From: Nannobrachium achirus
Lineage: Eukaryota; Chordata; Actinopteri; Myctophiformes; Myctophidae
Length of the DNA: 64,000 bases
Assembly (NCBI GenBank): GCA_963921795.1
Contig: OY997652.1
Span: 60,821,756 to 60,885,755 of the forward strand
Direction: 5' to 3'
The notes under the pieces were generated by a model, which saw only the letters and a list, made by a program, of their open reading frames with translations, was not told where the DNA came from and did no database searches. Below are positions 18,604 to 30,510 of this stretch, one piece after another. Each line of letters starts with the position of its first letter. The first letter of the stretch is position 1. The translations under genes and the position numbers were made by a program.

Positions 18604-18819
18604 AGAGTAATATATAGCCTATACTTGGTAGAAGGCTAGGGGTTGTATATTTGGGTGGGGTGGGATGGACGTATAAGAAAGTATGGCTGCAGAAACATTA
18701 CAAGCAGATGGGCTACTTTCATCTCATTCACTTTAGTTTAGATCATTCTTTGCTTATTCTTAACACCACTTGTGTGAAGTTATTAAAAGTCCAATTTCAA
18801 TTCCTTCTCTTCATTTCAG

Positions 18820-18921
18820 ACCAGTGTGTGGAGTCCAGACTGCAGGTGAAGATGAACTCTCCAGACTCAGCCAGGGACATGTCTATTAAACAGGAAGAAC
18901 CTGAAGACCACCAACACTTCA
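18820..18921 (+). CDS. Zinc-finger gene 3, exon A2
   Basis: This 102-bp phase 1-1 exon encodes QCVESRLQVKMNSPDSARD followed by MSIKQEEPEDHQHFS. It splices in frame over 4.7 kb to B2 (23606). The donor is CTTCA|GTAAGT. The enlarged intron holds a nest of mobile elements including an L2 LINE. One candidate start is the internal Met-Asn-Ser. Confidence 0.75.
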
Positions 18922-19613
18922 GTAAGTTTAACCACTTGAACCCTAGCATCCCTATGCAGGGGGAACATTGTGTCACAAGCTCACAACGTGTCAAAAATTA
19001 TGTTTTAATATTGTTTTATAATTTCATGATTGAAATCGAATTCTTGCTGTGTTGACAGTATACGTATTTCATTAAAAATCATCCTAAAACGTTAAAGCCA
19101 AATTTGTCATAACTTCAGTTTCAAACAACCGTAATAACCTGTAACTAGTAACTGTACTTGTTTAGTCATTCTAAAGTTGCGTTCCCACAGAAAGAAAATA
19201 GTAGTTCTGACATTGCAAAGACGCGACTCTGCGTGGCGTTGCATCAAGTGGTACAAATGAGGCGAAGGAAGCGTTTTGTCGCTTCGGTACTCTTCACTCT
19301 AACTGAAAAATGGCAACAGAGGCAATGTTCGCTTCTCCATCACTTCAGCCTTTGCACATTAAAGTTGTTGTATAAGGAATTATCTACGTATATAAACTCG
19401 GCACAAAAAGAAAGGAAACTTGACTTCGGTCCATTATATCTCCCCTTTAATAATACCAATTTGTATTTTGTTTCATATCATTATTATCGTTGATTCATCA
19501 CCTTTACAACAAGGTACAGATTGTAAGCATCGGACCATTCGTGGAATGAGCACCACAGCCAAACGTCTGTTTAGTGGTTAACGTGTCGGTCCATTATATC
19601 CCCCATTTATTAA

Positions 19614-20068
19614 AGGACAACTTTGTTTTTTTACAACAAGGGTTCATATTTTAGATTGTAATTAGAGAAAAGAAAAAGTGAGTGTTAAAATGTTTCCATT
19701 TGCTTCGTTCTATTGTTTTATCGCATTTACCGTGCTAAAATGTGGGGCATGCGTACGCATTGGGGCATGCGTACAAGTGGCTAAATATGTATTTTTAGAC
19801 ACAATAAGCCAGCAATTTCTTTATTGCTATTTACAGTAACACTTCTAGTCACATCCAACCATAAAAGGTTGTGTTGTATTTTGGGAATGGGCTTATTCTG
19901 TGTAAAATTACATATTTAGCCACTTGTACGCATGCCTCCAACCACTGAAATAAGAATCTCTAAAACAATAGAAAGAAGTAAATGAAATCATTTTAACACT
20001 AATCTTTTCTATTCTTTAATTACAATCTAGATTATGAACCCTTGTTGTAAAAGAACTAAAGTTGTCCT
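19614..20068. mobile_element. TTAA-flanked MITE
   Basis: The element starts AGGACAAC and ends GTTGTCCT, with TTAA at 19610-19613 and 20069-20072. Long inverted arms (about 110 bp, AACAAGGGTTCAT / ATGAACCCTTGTT) enclose inverted GCATGCGTAC motifs. TTAA targets are used by piggyBac and Kolobok-type transposases. The empty site is readable in copies at about 41650 and 58400. Confidence 0.75.
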
Positions 20069-20120
20069 TTAATTATTCCAAATGGTTGATTTGTCACCTT
20101 TACAACAAGGTACAGCTTGT

Positions 20121-22498
20121 AATAATAATAATAAAGCTTTATTTGTATAGCACCTTTCATGACATGAAATGCAGCTCAAAGTGCTTTACAGAGCAGAAAA
20201 TGAAGCACAGTTACTTAACAGAAAAAATAAAATACACATGAATACAATAAAGCAGAACAATAAAAACATAAAACATTGAAGAACAATTTCAGAACAGTGT
20301 GGACGTCAATAGCATCAAAGAGATAAAAAAATAATTCGGCTAAAAGCAAGAGTAAAGAAATAGGTCTTGAGCTGTGCTTTAAAGCTATCCACAGAGGCTG
20401 CCTGTCTTAGGTGTAGTGGGAGTTTATTCCAAACTGTCGGTCCATGGAAGCAGAAAGCTGCTTCACCATATTTTTTATATTTCATTTTAGGCACATCGAG
20501 TAGGTCAGCACTAGAAGACCTGAGTGGGCGGTTTGGAACGTATCTATGCAGGCAGTCATAGAGGTACGAAGGTGCCAGACCATTTAGAGCTTTATAAACA
20601 AGTAAAATAATTTTAAAATCAATCCTAAAAACAACCGGGAGCCAGTGTAGCGACGCTAAGACTGGAGTAATATGTTCTCTCATCTTAGCTTTAGTTAAAA
20701 CTCTGGCTGCCGCATTTTGAACAAGTTGCAAACTGTCAGTTGTTTTCTTTGGCAGACCAGAGAGAAGTGCGTTGCAGTAATCAAGCCGAGAGAAAACAAA
20801 AGCGTGGATCAGCGTTTTTGCATCGTCCAATGTTAGATAGGCTCTAATTCGCGCAATATTTCTAAGGTGAAAGAAGGCAATCTTGGTGACATGATTAATG
20901 TGTGTATTAAAATTCAATTCAGCGTCAATGATCACTCCCAGGTTCTTTACAGAAGTGTTACTTTCTTTAGACAGGTTACCAAGTCTACTTATTATTGATT
21001 CTCTCTGCGCAGTAGAACCAATTATGAGAACTTCTGTCTTGTCCTCATTTAGTTTGAGAAAGTTCTCACTCATCCAGCATTTTATGCTAGACACACACGT
21101 CAGCAATGGGTCTAGAGCACAGGGGTCGTCCGGAGCTACCGAAAGGTACAGCTGGGTGTCATCAGCATAGAAATGGAAATTCACACCGTGAGCGGAAATA
21201 AGTTCTCCCAGCGGCAGTATATAGAGGGAGAATAATAAAGGACCAAGAATTGAGCCCTGTGGAATACCAGAGCAGATGTTGTGTTTGTTTGACTCAAAGT
21301 CAGCTAGATTAACAAAGTAGCTTCTGCCTGTTAGGTAGGAGTAAAACCAGGACAAAGCTGTGCCTGACAGCCCTACCCAGTGTTCAAGACGTTGTATTAG
21401 AATTGTATGGTCAATTGTGTCAAAAGCCGCCGTTTGATCCAGCAGTAGGAGAACGGATACATTTTTGTTATCAGCAGACACCCTAAGATCATTAATTACT
21501 TTTAAAAGTGCAGTTTCTGTGCTGTGTCCTTTCCTGAAGCCGGATTGGAATTTGTTGTGCACCTTATTGTTCTGCAGAAATACATCCAATTGATGAAAGA
21601 TAATTTTTTCTAGGACCTTGCCCAGAAAAGGCAAATTGGAAATGGGTCTATAATTACACAGCATGGACGGGTCGAGGTTGTGTTTCTTGAGTAAGGGCTT
21701 AACTACGGCCGTTTTCAGTGTTTCTGGAAAGACACCTGATTGTATAGAGTTATTTACTATTTTTAGGATATCTCCAATCACACAGTCTACAACCTCTTTG
21801 AGAAATGGCGTGGGTATTGCATCCAGCGAGCAAGAAGACGATGTCATTTGCGATATGGTTTTACGAAGTTCCTCTTCATCAATTTCACAAAATGATACTA
21901 GGCTGCCCCTAGATTTATCTACACTTTTACACATGGCACCATTAACCGCATTTGCATTTGTGACAGTATTATTCATAATACCAGCTCGAATGTTCACAAT
22001 TTTGTTGTCAAAGAAGGATGCAAACTCATTACACTTTGCTTTAGAGGCAAGGAGTGACTGCTTGTAGGACTGGGGGGGGTTTAAGAGGCGTTCAATAGTG
22101 GAGAATAAGACCCTAGCATTGTTCTTGTTCTCATTAATAATTCCGGAAAAATAGGCCTGCCTAGCCAGACGCATGGTTTTATTGTACGTGGCTGTTAATG
22201 ACTTAAAAATCTGTAGATGGATAGTTAGTTTATTTTTTCTCCAAGCTCGCTCTGCTTTGCGGCATTGTTTCTTGAGTGAGCGTATATGATCGTTTATCCA
22301 GGGTGTTTCTTTTACTTTATGTTTCTTTTTAGTTTTCATAGGAGCCACTATATCCAGAGCTGACTCTAATTTAAGATTAAAATGTTGAACCATATCATTT
22401 ACTGAGGGAATATCAGGAAGGGGGGGTGCACATGCAAGATGGCGAGCAAACTCTTCTGCTGCCGATGCCCTGAAAAATCTCTTTTTTATAGTATATTC
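20121..22498 (-). mobile_element. L2-clade LINE, 5'-truncated, reverse-transcriptase frame open
   Basis: The minus-strand frame stops at 20315 and is open to 22498 and beyond, about 720 codons. Landmarks in order: post-endonuclease linker (RFFRASAAEEFARHLACAP), RT core with FQSGFRKGHSTETALLKVIN, GIPQGSILGPLLF and the catalytic FYADD, then the C-terminal HWLPVVFRIDFKIILLVYKAL and RSSSADLLDVPK typical of L2. The endonuclease domain is absent, so it cannot move alone. The 3' end is GCACCTTTC-type with (TAA)n. Bases 22499-22561 of the longer frame belong to the host TIR element. Its uninterrupted RT frame marks a recent insertion. Confidence 0.85.
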
Positions 22499-22899
22499 TC
22501 TAAGGATCTGGCATTTGTGGAAGGAGCAACACAGCCAAACGTGTGGGTAGCGCCCCTCCAAAAATGGTCAAAATGGCCTGGCAGGCCTGCAATACTGTTC
22601 TTTTGGTGATCACCTTTGTTGCTTGGTTCATTGATTGATTGCACTCTCTCACAGTATTAAAGGGGTAAAAAAACACGTATTGGCCATTTTTACACGCTCA
22701 GTGTCACGGAAACCCAAAACGAGAGTAAATGCCATCAGAACAGTATTGCTAGCCATTTTGGCAAAACTTTGGTCGGCGCTATCCACACATTCTGCTGTGT
22801 AGCTCATGTCTCGAATGCCCAATGCTTACAAGCTGTACCTTGTTGTAAAGGTGACGAATCAACGATAAAAATTACCGGTACATAAAACTCAAATCAACT

Positions 22900-23605
22900 C
22901 AAAGTGTTAATGTTTTCCAAATGTGAGAGGACCGGTGTGTGTCTGTGTCATGTCTGTGTTGTGCATGCATATGCATCGCAGATTCGCATGCGTGCGGCGC
23001 TAGTCAGGGCCGCGGACTACTGTTGGAGAAACACTGCTGGACTTGTCTGATTGCGTGTCATAGCCATGTGTGCTGACTGGATGTGTTTTGTTATGCTTGA
23101 CACGAAAGCCCGCGTGTTAATGGCAGTGTCGCCTCGTGTGATTTTGTCAAGATTGACAATAAAACACAACACAAAATACACTACTCGTCATTAATGCGAC
23201 ACACCCGTGGATGCGGTCGGGGAGGGAGAGTGAGGCAGACCAAAGCTCCACATTTGATACACTAGCCTGGGGTGCCAGCCAGAGCGCTCCCACTACGTTC
23301 CATGGACTTTGTCATTCAGTCTCCGCTTGTAGTCTCTAGAGAACAGACTCCATGCTAACGCAAGGAAGAGCAATTGTATATCATAATTATTATTAGGGCT
23401 TTGATGCAAGTTCTGATGGGTGCAGCTGCATGAGTTGTGTTGCTTCAAGTAATGTGCCGTTGTGCTCTCCTCTCAGCTGCTGCTTAGCGGATAAAAATTG
23501 AAAAAAGCCTTAACGCGTCGATTCGCAAATAATGGTTGATTAACATCCCTAGTATTTACACTCAGGATTCCTTAGTTGACTGTCATGTTGTTTTTATGCT
23601 CCTAG
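22900..23605. other. A2-B2 intron, unit-repeat sequence
   Basis: The stretch is closely repeated at 42130-42840. It contains GCATGCATATGCATCGCAG and an AATAAAACACAACACAAAAT motif. I see no exon in it. The segment from 23332 is the unit edge described for 2597-2917. Confidence 0.5.
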
Positions 23606-23818
23606 ATATCCTGATTGTGCCTCCACACATTAAAGAAGAACAAGAGGAGCTACTTCAAGAACCAGAGGAGCCTGATGGGTCAATGTTGACATTACTAGCA
23701 GTGAAAAGTGAAGTCGATGTCAAAGACATCTCTTCACACTGTGCTGAAGTTGAAGTTAAACTTGAATCTGACACTGAATTCACTGATGACAGTAATCATT
23801 GCGAGGAGACCTGTGGAG
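23606..23818 (+). CDS. Zinc-finger gene 3, exon B2
   Basis: The 213-bp phase 1-1 exon encodes [29 protein letters not shown] and VEVKLESDTEFTDDSNHC. It differs from B1 by one residue near the end (Asn for Asp). Donor GTTAGT. It joins in frame to C2 at 24688. Confidence 0.85.
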
Positions 23819-24687
23819 GTTAGTCAGTGTTTAACACATGACCTACTTGTGTGGGGAAAATTGGCCTTAACACATTGACCGCCATTTTAACATACCTCCG
23901 TACTCCCACCTGCCATTCGTCTCCATAGACTTCCATGTAATTGGGTGTGCACGGATCATGCACACCCATGCCTAGATAATGCACCACGTGTGTCCACATT
24001 GCTCACAGCTTTCAAACAAAAAAATCCGAATGGAAATCCGTTCAGGCATTCATGAGATAACAGCCACTATGTTTAACAAAGATGGCTGCCAAAATGGCTG
24101 CCATGCTTGAAAGATGGGGTTGCTATGGGGGTTAAACATGCAATTTCGCGATTGCTATCATGCCTACTCCATTTTTTGGGGTCCAAAATTTTTTTTGAAA
24201 AAAATTTTTTTTTGAAAAAAAAATATATATATATTTTTTTTTTTAATTCTCGGGACTATCGGGCCTGGCGGGGAAAGACATTGGAATAATCTCGGGACTA
24301 TCGGGCCTGGCAGGGAATGAGTTAAGGGGAGAACCACCCATTTTCTAAAGATTTGTCTTTTTGGGCTTTCATGCCTTTATTTGATAGGACAGTTAGACTG
24401 ACGGGAAATGGGAGGGAAAGATGGGGAGTGACATCCGGCAAAGGTTGTCTATTTTCTAATTTCGGCTAGATCAGATCTCAGTGGGTAGGCAGTCACCTAG
24501 TCCGCCTAACGCTGCGTATGCACCTGTTTGAGTTAAGTAGAAATGGCTTGCAAAGTACACTGTGATGATGTAATCAGAGAGAGAGAGAGACTCCTAAATA
24601 AGGGACTTTTTTGATGATGGAATCTTTTCAATCTCTATCTGTACACACCATTTTAACCTCCCCTCCCTCTCTGTCTCTCTCTCTCAG
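23819..24687 (+). other. Intron B2-C2 with mobile fragments
   Basis: The 869-bp intron is longer than in gene 1. It contains an insertion at about 23875-24325 bounded by CGGGACTATCGGGCCTGGC repeats (24249 and 24295), an A/T homopolymer stretch (24190-24245), a reversed SINE tail (24342-24450, TTTGTCTTTTTGGGCTTTCA) and a GA run before the CT-rich acceptor. Confidence 0.65.
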
Positions 24688-26339
24688 GAGTGACGTCCCA
24701 GCCTTCTCAGACCAAGGTCTTCTCATGTTCTGAGAGTCCGTACACCCTCACATCTCAGGTCTTCCTCCATAAACACAACGACCTCTACTGCCAAATGCAG
24801 AGGAATGGACACATCAACCCAGCAGCCTGTGAGAAAACCACCAGCTCAACAACCAGCCAGAAACGAGGAGACACTGATGGACCGAGATCCTCTGGTCATC
24901 ATCGATATAAGCAACCTGAAGAACTCAAGGCTTACATAGACTTCCTGAATCATCAACAACCAAATGGAGAGAATTACTGTGAACACTGTCACAAGAAATT
25001 CCGTCGGCCATATGACCTGAAGATACACCAGCGTGTCCACACTGGAGAAAGACCTTTCCACTGTGAACATTGCGACAAGAGTTTCAGAGAGTTGGGTCAC
25101 CTGAAGACACACCAGTATGTCCACACTGGAGAAAAACCTTTCCAGTGTAAACATTGTGACAAGAGTTTCACTCAGTCAGGTTCCCTGGAGGCACACCAGT
25201 ATGTCCACACTGGAGAAAAACCTTTCCAGTGTAAACATTGTGACAAGAGTTTCACTCAGTCAAGTTCCCTGAAGGCACACCAGTATGTCCACACTGGACA
25301 CACTGGAGAAAGACCATTCCAGTGTAAACATTGTAACAAGAGTTTCAGTAAACCATCTGACCTGAAGAGACACCAGCGTGTCCACACTGGAGAAAAACCT
25401 TTTCAATGTAAACATTGTGACAAGAGTTTCATTTCATTATATGAACTGAAGCGACACCAGAATGTCCACATTGGAGAAAAACCTTTCCACTGTGAACACT
25501 GCGGCAGGAATTTCAGTCAGTCAGGTCACCTTAAGACACACCAGCGCGTCCACACTGGTGAAAAACCTTTCATATATACATATTGTGACAAGAGTTTCAC
25601 TCAGTCAACTCGCATGAAGATACACCAGCGCATCCACACTGGAGAAAAACATTTCAAGTGTAAACATTGTAACAAGAGTTTCAATCAGTCACGTTCCCTG
25701 AAGACACACCAGTTTGTCCACACTGGAGAAAAACCTTTCCAGTGTAAACATTGTGACAAGAGTTTCAGTAAACCATCTGACCTGAAGAGACACCAGCTTG
25801 TCCACACTGGAGAAAAACCTTTCCATTGTAAACATTGTGACATGAGTTTCACTCGGTCTGATTCCCTGAAGGAACACCAGCGTGTCCACACTGGAGAAAA
25901 ACCTTTCCAGTGTAAACATTGTGAAAAGAGTTTCACTCGGTCTGGTTCCCTAAAGACACACCAGTATGTCCACACTGGAGAAAACCCTTCCCAGTGTAAA
26001 CATTCTAACAAGAGTTTCAGTAAACCATCTGACCTGACGAGACACCAGCACGTTCACACTGGAGAAAAACCTTTCCAGTGTAAACATTGTGACAAGAGTT
26101 TCACTGGGTCAAAAGACCTGAAGAGACACCACCGTGTCCACACTGGAGAACAACCTTTCCACTGTGAACATTGCGACAAGAGTTTAACCTCATCTTATGA
26201 ACTGAAGAAACATCAGCGTGTCCACATTGCAGAAAAACCTTTCCACTGTGAACATTGCGACAAGAGTTTCAGTCAGTCACGTTCCCTGAAGACACACCAG
26301 CGTGTCCACACTAGTGCTTCATCAGTGTGGAGTAAGTAG
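24688..26339 (+). CDS. Zinc-finger gene 3, terminal exon C2: 16 C2H2 fingers, two degenerate
   Basis: The exon starts GA GTG after CTCTCTCAG, in phase 1 with B2. The leader (VTSQPSQTKVFSCSESPYTL) precedes 16 fingers. Helices include RPYD, ELGH, QSGS, QSSS, KPSD, SLYE, QSGH, QSTR, QSRS, KPSD, RSDS, RSGS, KPSD, GSKD, SSYE and QSRS. Finger 8 has lost its first zinc-binding cysteine (IYTYC) and finger 13 its second (CKHSNKSF), so those two should not fold normally. The linker between fingers 4 and 5 carries an extra TGH. The stop (26337-26339) overlaps a phase-1 GTAAGT donor. Expected nuclear DNA-binding protein; target unknown. Confidence 0.9.
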
Positions 26340-26577
26340 TAGGATATAAAGGAAATAGGAGTCATCAAAATAATGTAAATACATGTTAAGAAAAAGATCC
26401 AGGACAGTATTTTGAAATGAATCCTAACAGTGTCCAAATGACCTGATTCTTCATCAGGCCAAAGTGGTGGCAACAAAATGGGCTATTTTGCCTTTGCATG
26501 TTTACAAATACTATTGTTATTCTTGACACCATCGGGTCTTCAGTTATTAAAGCCCTTATTCAATTGCTTCATTTCAG

Positions 26578-26679
26578 ACCAGTGTGTGGAGTCCAGAATG
26601 CAGGTGAAGATGAACTCTCCAGACTCAGCCAGGGACATTTCTATTAAACAGGAGGAACCTGAAGACCACCAGCACCTCA
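26578..26679 (+). CDS. Zinc-finger gene 4, exon A3
   Basis: The 102-bp phase 1-1 exon encodes QCVESRMQVKMNSPDSARD and ISIKQEEPEDHQHLS. It lies 246 bp downstream of the phase-1 donor in C2 and splices in frame to D2 at 29498. Acceptor CATTTCAG, donor CTCA|GTAAGT. Confidence 0.78.
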
Positions 26680-26818
26680 GTAAGTTCCATGTGCTCACTC
26701 TTTCTCATTTTTAGTTCTGTTGTAGGGCTCAAGGGCTGTCACAATATCTTATCTATACGATAATCATGACAATATCTAGATCCATCCATCATTACAATAT
26801 CTCTGAAAAATAATCTTT

Positions 26819-27075
26819 TAGGGCACTCGGGTGGCACAGTGGTATAGTACCTGCAGCCCCGGAGGTAGTGGATTCCAATCCACCGTGGTGCATCCGGCTT
26901 TCCCAGAACATGGGCCAATTGTGTTCGTATGGATGCTCGGTTCATATGAACACAATTGGCCCATGTTCGGAAGCCGGGTGAGGAGAGTGATATCACTGCA
27001 CATATTCCTACGGGCTGGGGTGGCTCCTGTCAGAAGGGAGTTTTGGGTGGGAGGAGTAAAATACAACAGCAGTGG
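26819..27075 (+). mobile_element. tRNA-derived SINE (copy 2)
   Basis: Homologous to 5323-5580, with TGGCACAGTGG box A and the internal 20-bp hairpin arms intact. Carried by the segmental duplication. Confidence 0.65.
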
Positions 27076-27610
27076 AAACACAAACGTTTGTGCGGAAGAA
27101 TTAATGTGTATAAAAAGGGCTATATAATTAATTCTAATTACAATTTTTATATTTGTAACATTCATTGTTACTTTTTCTAAAACGGCTAGTTCCATTCCTT
27201 GATTCTGATGGCTGGTTTCCCTTTAATTGCTGTGGTATATGAGACTATAACCCACACCTCTAATCAGTTTATATCAAACCCAGGTGTGCTGTTTTTTTTC
27301 CACTGTGTTGTGAAGCTAGACTAGAGAACTTGATTGCAAGTAACAGGTGTGTTGTTTCTGCAGCCTGCCCGGAAAATACTTTCTTGTGCTGGGGACTACT
27401 TTCTTGCAGAGCAGAGCTTATAGTGAATTATTAGTGATAGAACCATTTTAATATAATTGGTACATGTCTATGATTTTAAGTAATAAAACAATACAAAAAA
27501 CAAGTAATACAAAATTCAAAATAAAAGCACAGAGCACCAAGCCTAAAATACCAGGTAACCACTTGCCTCTTGTTGCTTATTGCTTCAATGTATGTCCAAA
27601 AGCACATCCT

Positions 27611-27763
27611 CGGGGTGCCTGGTGGCCTAGTCGGCATCAATGCCTGTCGGCGTCGCCGGTTCGATTCCCGATCCGGCTGACCTTTGCCGCATGTCACTCC
27701 CTGTCTCTCCCCCATTTCCTGTCAGTCTACTGTCCTATCCAATAAAGGCAAAAAGCCCAAAAA
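27611..27763 (+). mobile_element. tRNA-derived SINE, second family
   Basis: GGGGTGCCTGGTGGCCTAGT contains box A, and GGTTCGATTCC (27658-27668) is a consensus pol III box B. The tail CCCATTTCCTGTCAGTC...CAATAAAGGCAAAAAGCCC matches a SINE tail very common in fish. Reversed tails of the family lie at 24342-24450 and 43122-43215. It directly abuts the TIR element at 27765. Confidence 0.75.
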
Positions 27764-27764
27764 C

Positions 27765-28051
27765 ATTCATTTTCAAGATGGCGTGACTGTCGTCCATGAT
27801 GGCTGCTGGGACCTTAAAATGCCAATGAACTGGGATTTAATTTGGAGAAAAAAAAGTTACATAATGTAACATAATTCATTGAAAAATCTCTTCCATCAAT
27901 TATTTGGGGTTTCAACCATATACTGACCTATTTAATGTTGGATTAATTGCAAACAGACCAGTAGTTTGTCCACACTGAAGAAAAAACATTCCACTGTAAA
28001 CATTGTGACAAGAGTTAGCGTGACACTAGTCACGCCATCTTGAAAATGAAT
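27765..28051. mobile_element. TIR element carrying a zinc-finger fragment
   Basis: Perfect 24-bp terminal repeats begin ATTCATTTTCAAGATGGCGT (27765-27788 and, inverted, 28028-28051). Within the element, near its right end, 27966-28016 encodes VCPH-like then EEKTFHCKHCDKS, that is a linker and the cysteine half of a C2H2 finger almost identical to the neighbouring genes. The rest is A/T-rich and non-coding. Confidence 0.6.
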
Positions 28052-29090
28052 CTTTTCCGGAAGGTTTATTTTCCAAAACCTTTAGTTTATTCTTAACTCA
28101 TTTCCTGCTATCCCCGTCGAAACCGGAGATTCCCCGCTGTACCACGCTGAGATGCCCGTAGATCCCGGAAATTGAATTAGCTTTGATCATTATGAAACAA
28201 TTAAAAGTATGATCACTGTATATAGCCGATTCGGACTCTTTAGGCCCGCCTCATAACTGTATCCGGCCGTAGTTCCTGTTTTGACCGGATCCGGTTTAAG
28301 GCCCAATCGTAGCTACGCTCCCATAGGTTTATATTGTAAACAAGGAAGCTGCCTGCACGTACATAACATGGTCTTTTTTTCACGCGGATTTGTTTTATTT
28401 GGAAGCTGTTTGATTCTTTTACCCGCCTGGCATATGATCTGTGTGCGACGTGCCCTCACAGGACCATAGCGCACAGCTTGGCGTTTTACATGAGTTCTTC
28501 TGTAAACAGTGGCAGATACAACGGATATTTATTTTTCCAATGGGATTGTTTTTTTTTTTTTTTCGAAAGCTGTGGTCCGGTCTGCAACGCTGGTACATGT
28601 TACACGCACAGATCGTGCGCGATGCGTGCACGTGCCCACGTTAAAAGGTAAGGCCAATGTGGCAGTTGCTGAGTCCAGGCTATGTTTAAAATGGCAGAGA
28701 AAAAGTATTAAGCATGCCATGCATAGTTGGATCATTTCCGATAATTCCGTGACCATGGAGATTAAAGGTCCGTTTCTCAGTGGATTTGTCACTTATGAAG
28801 GTAAAATAACAAATTGAGCTCCCATGCCCCTCGCAAAAATGCGGGCAAAGTTCGTAAGAGCCCAAAATCCAAAATGGCTGCCATCAGCTATGACGAAACA
28901 TTTTAAATGGTTTGACCTACGGTGATGAGTAGAACTAGTTTTCTGTGACTTTTTGGGTTGAGGAATCCACAATTGATGTTAATTTAATGATTTAACCTCT
29001 TTTTATTTTTTTTATTTTTTTTATCTGATAATAATTACACTGAGGTCATCTCAAAGGTCATTTCAAAGGTCAAAAAGGTCACCTTTTGTC
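28052..29090. other. A3-D2 intron, no gene seen
   Basis: Mixed sequence, GC-richer to about 28640, with a T run near 28548. From about 28760 it matches 7880-8146 of copy 1. No credible reading frame. Confidence 0.45.
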
Positions 29091-29417
29091 TTATACAAAT
29101 AGGACAAAAGGTCTTAATAAACCGCTACACTTCATCAGAATCTGTTGATACTCCACACTGGCTCCACTCATCATCAGTACTACTGTCATCTGAAGAGTCA
29201 CATAAGTTGGGAGCTGCTGGAGCAAGGGGAGAAGGGTGTGACATACTGGACGGCATTTCCCATTCACAAGTTCCCAACCATAACCAAGGGGTAAGGGATG
29301 CTCTAGCAGGTCGTAATGGAGCTGGCAAAATGTAAGGTAGATTGTCCTTTCAAAATGGAGACAGTGAGTCATTTTCAGGTGGAAGATGGAGTATAAATTG
29401 TTTCTTATAAGTTCCAT
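29091..29417 (-). other. Conserved antisense frame (copy 2)
   Basis: The minus-strand frame again reads YLTFCQLHYDLLEHPLPLGY and GWELVNGKCRPVCHTLLPL, but both ends differ from 8147-8569. The family is not recognised; probably a fragment of a mobile-element protein. Confidence 0.3.
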
Positions 29418-29497
29418 GTTGAAGCTCTGGCCTGCCCACAGGTAAAAACTGATCTGGAAAAGCCCTGTTGACTATCATGTTCTTTTTCTGCTCCTAG

Positions 29498-30441
29498 ACA
29501 TCCCGCACATGGTTGTGTGTAAAGAGGAGGTTTCTCCTGAACAGGAGAGGAGCCCCAGTCTGCTCCAGGAGGAACCAGAGCCCCAACAGATTAAAGAGGA
29601 ACAGGAGGAACCAGAGCCCCAACAGATTGAAGAGGAACAGGAGGAACCAGAGCATCTACACATTAAAGAGGAACAGGAGGAAACAGAGCCCCAACAGATT
29701 AAAGAGGAACAGGAGGAGCTACTTCACAGACCAGAGAAGCCTGTTGATGAAGACATCTCGTCACATTGTTCTGAAGTTGAAGTTGAGCTTGAATCTGACA
29801 CTGAAGTCACTGAAGACAGTGATGATTGGGGGAAGACAAGTGGAGATGTCCACACTGGACTAAAACCTTTCCAGTGTAAACTCTGTAACAAGAGTTATAG
29901 CTGTTCATATCGTCTCAAGATACACCAGCGTGTCCACACTGGAGAAAAAACATTCCACTGTGAACATTGCGACAAGAGTTTCATTTCATCATATGAACTG
30001 AAGAGACATAAGCGTTTCCACACTGGAGAAAAACCTTTCCACTGTAAACATTGTGACAAGAGTTTCAGTGTGTCTGGTGACCTGAAGAGACACCAGCGTG
30101 TCCACACTGGAGAAAAACCTTTCCACTGTAAAAAATGTGACAAGAGTTTCAGTGAGTCTGGTTCCCTGAAGAAACACCAGCGTGTCCACACTGGAGAAAA
30201 ACCTTTTAAATGTAAACATTGTAACAAGAGTTTCAGTTTATCTGGTCACCTGAAGAGTCACCAGCATGTCCACACTGGAGAAAAACCTTTTAAATGTAAA
30301 CATTGTAACAAGAGTTTCACTCGGTCAGGTTCCCTGAAGAAACACCAGTGTGTCCACACTAGTATTGAAGTACTCGAGTCAATGACTTGTCTTGAGTCAG
30401 GTCTCGAGTCCGAATTGTCATTGACTCTGTCTTGCCCTTGA
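29498..30441 (+). CDS. Zinc-finger gene 4, terminal exon D2: acidic repeats plus 6 C2H2 fingers
   Basis: The exon starts AC ATC CCG after CTCCTAG, in phase with A3. It encodes [20 protein letters not shown], then four 12-residue [12 protein letters not shown]-type repeats (one with IEEE in place of IKEE), the [16 protein letters not shown] linker and six fingers (helices CSYRLKI, SSYELKR, VSGDLKR, ESGSLKK, LSGHLKS, RSGSLKK). The tail [20 protein letters not shown] and the stop come from the exonised repeat. Same role as D1, with a different finger set and fewer SUMO-consensus repeats (three IKEE units in the array). Confidence 0.88.
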
Positions 30442-30510
30442 CTATTCAGTCTTGACTCGGACTTGGACAAATGGACTCGGGACTCTTCCCCAACCGTGTC
30501 CACTAGGGAC
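30361..30510. mobile_element. Exonised repeat supplying the D2 C-terminus
   Basis: Same GACTCGAGTC-rich sequence and same junction as at 9470. It provides the last 27 or so codons and the stop. Confidence 0.5.

Larger units (their letters stand above)
19438..22885. mobile_element. TIR element with ~110-bp arms, host to two nested insertions
   Basis: The left arm starts GGTCCATTATATCTCCCC. The right arm carries the complement (ACCTTGTTGTAAAGGTGACG at 22837-22856). Intact copies without nested insertions are at 41490-42120 and about 58180-58875. The copy here has been split by the TTAA element at 19614-20068 and the L2 at 20121-22498. No transposase frame, so non-autonomous. Confidence 0.65.
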
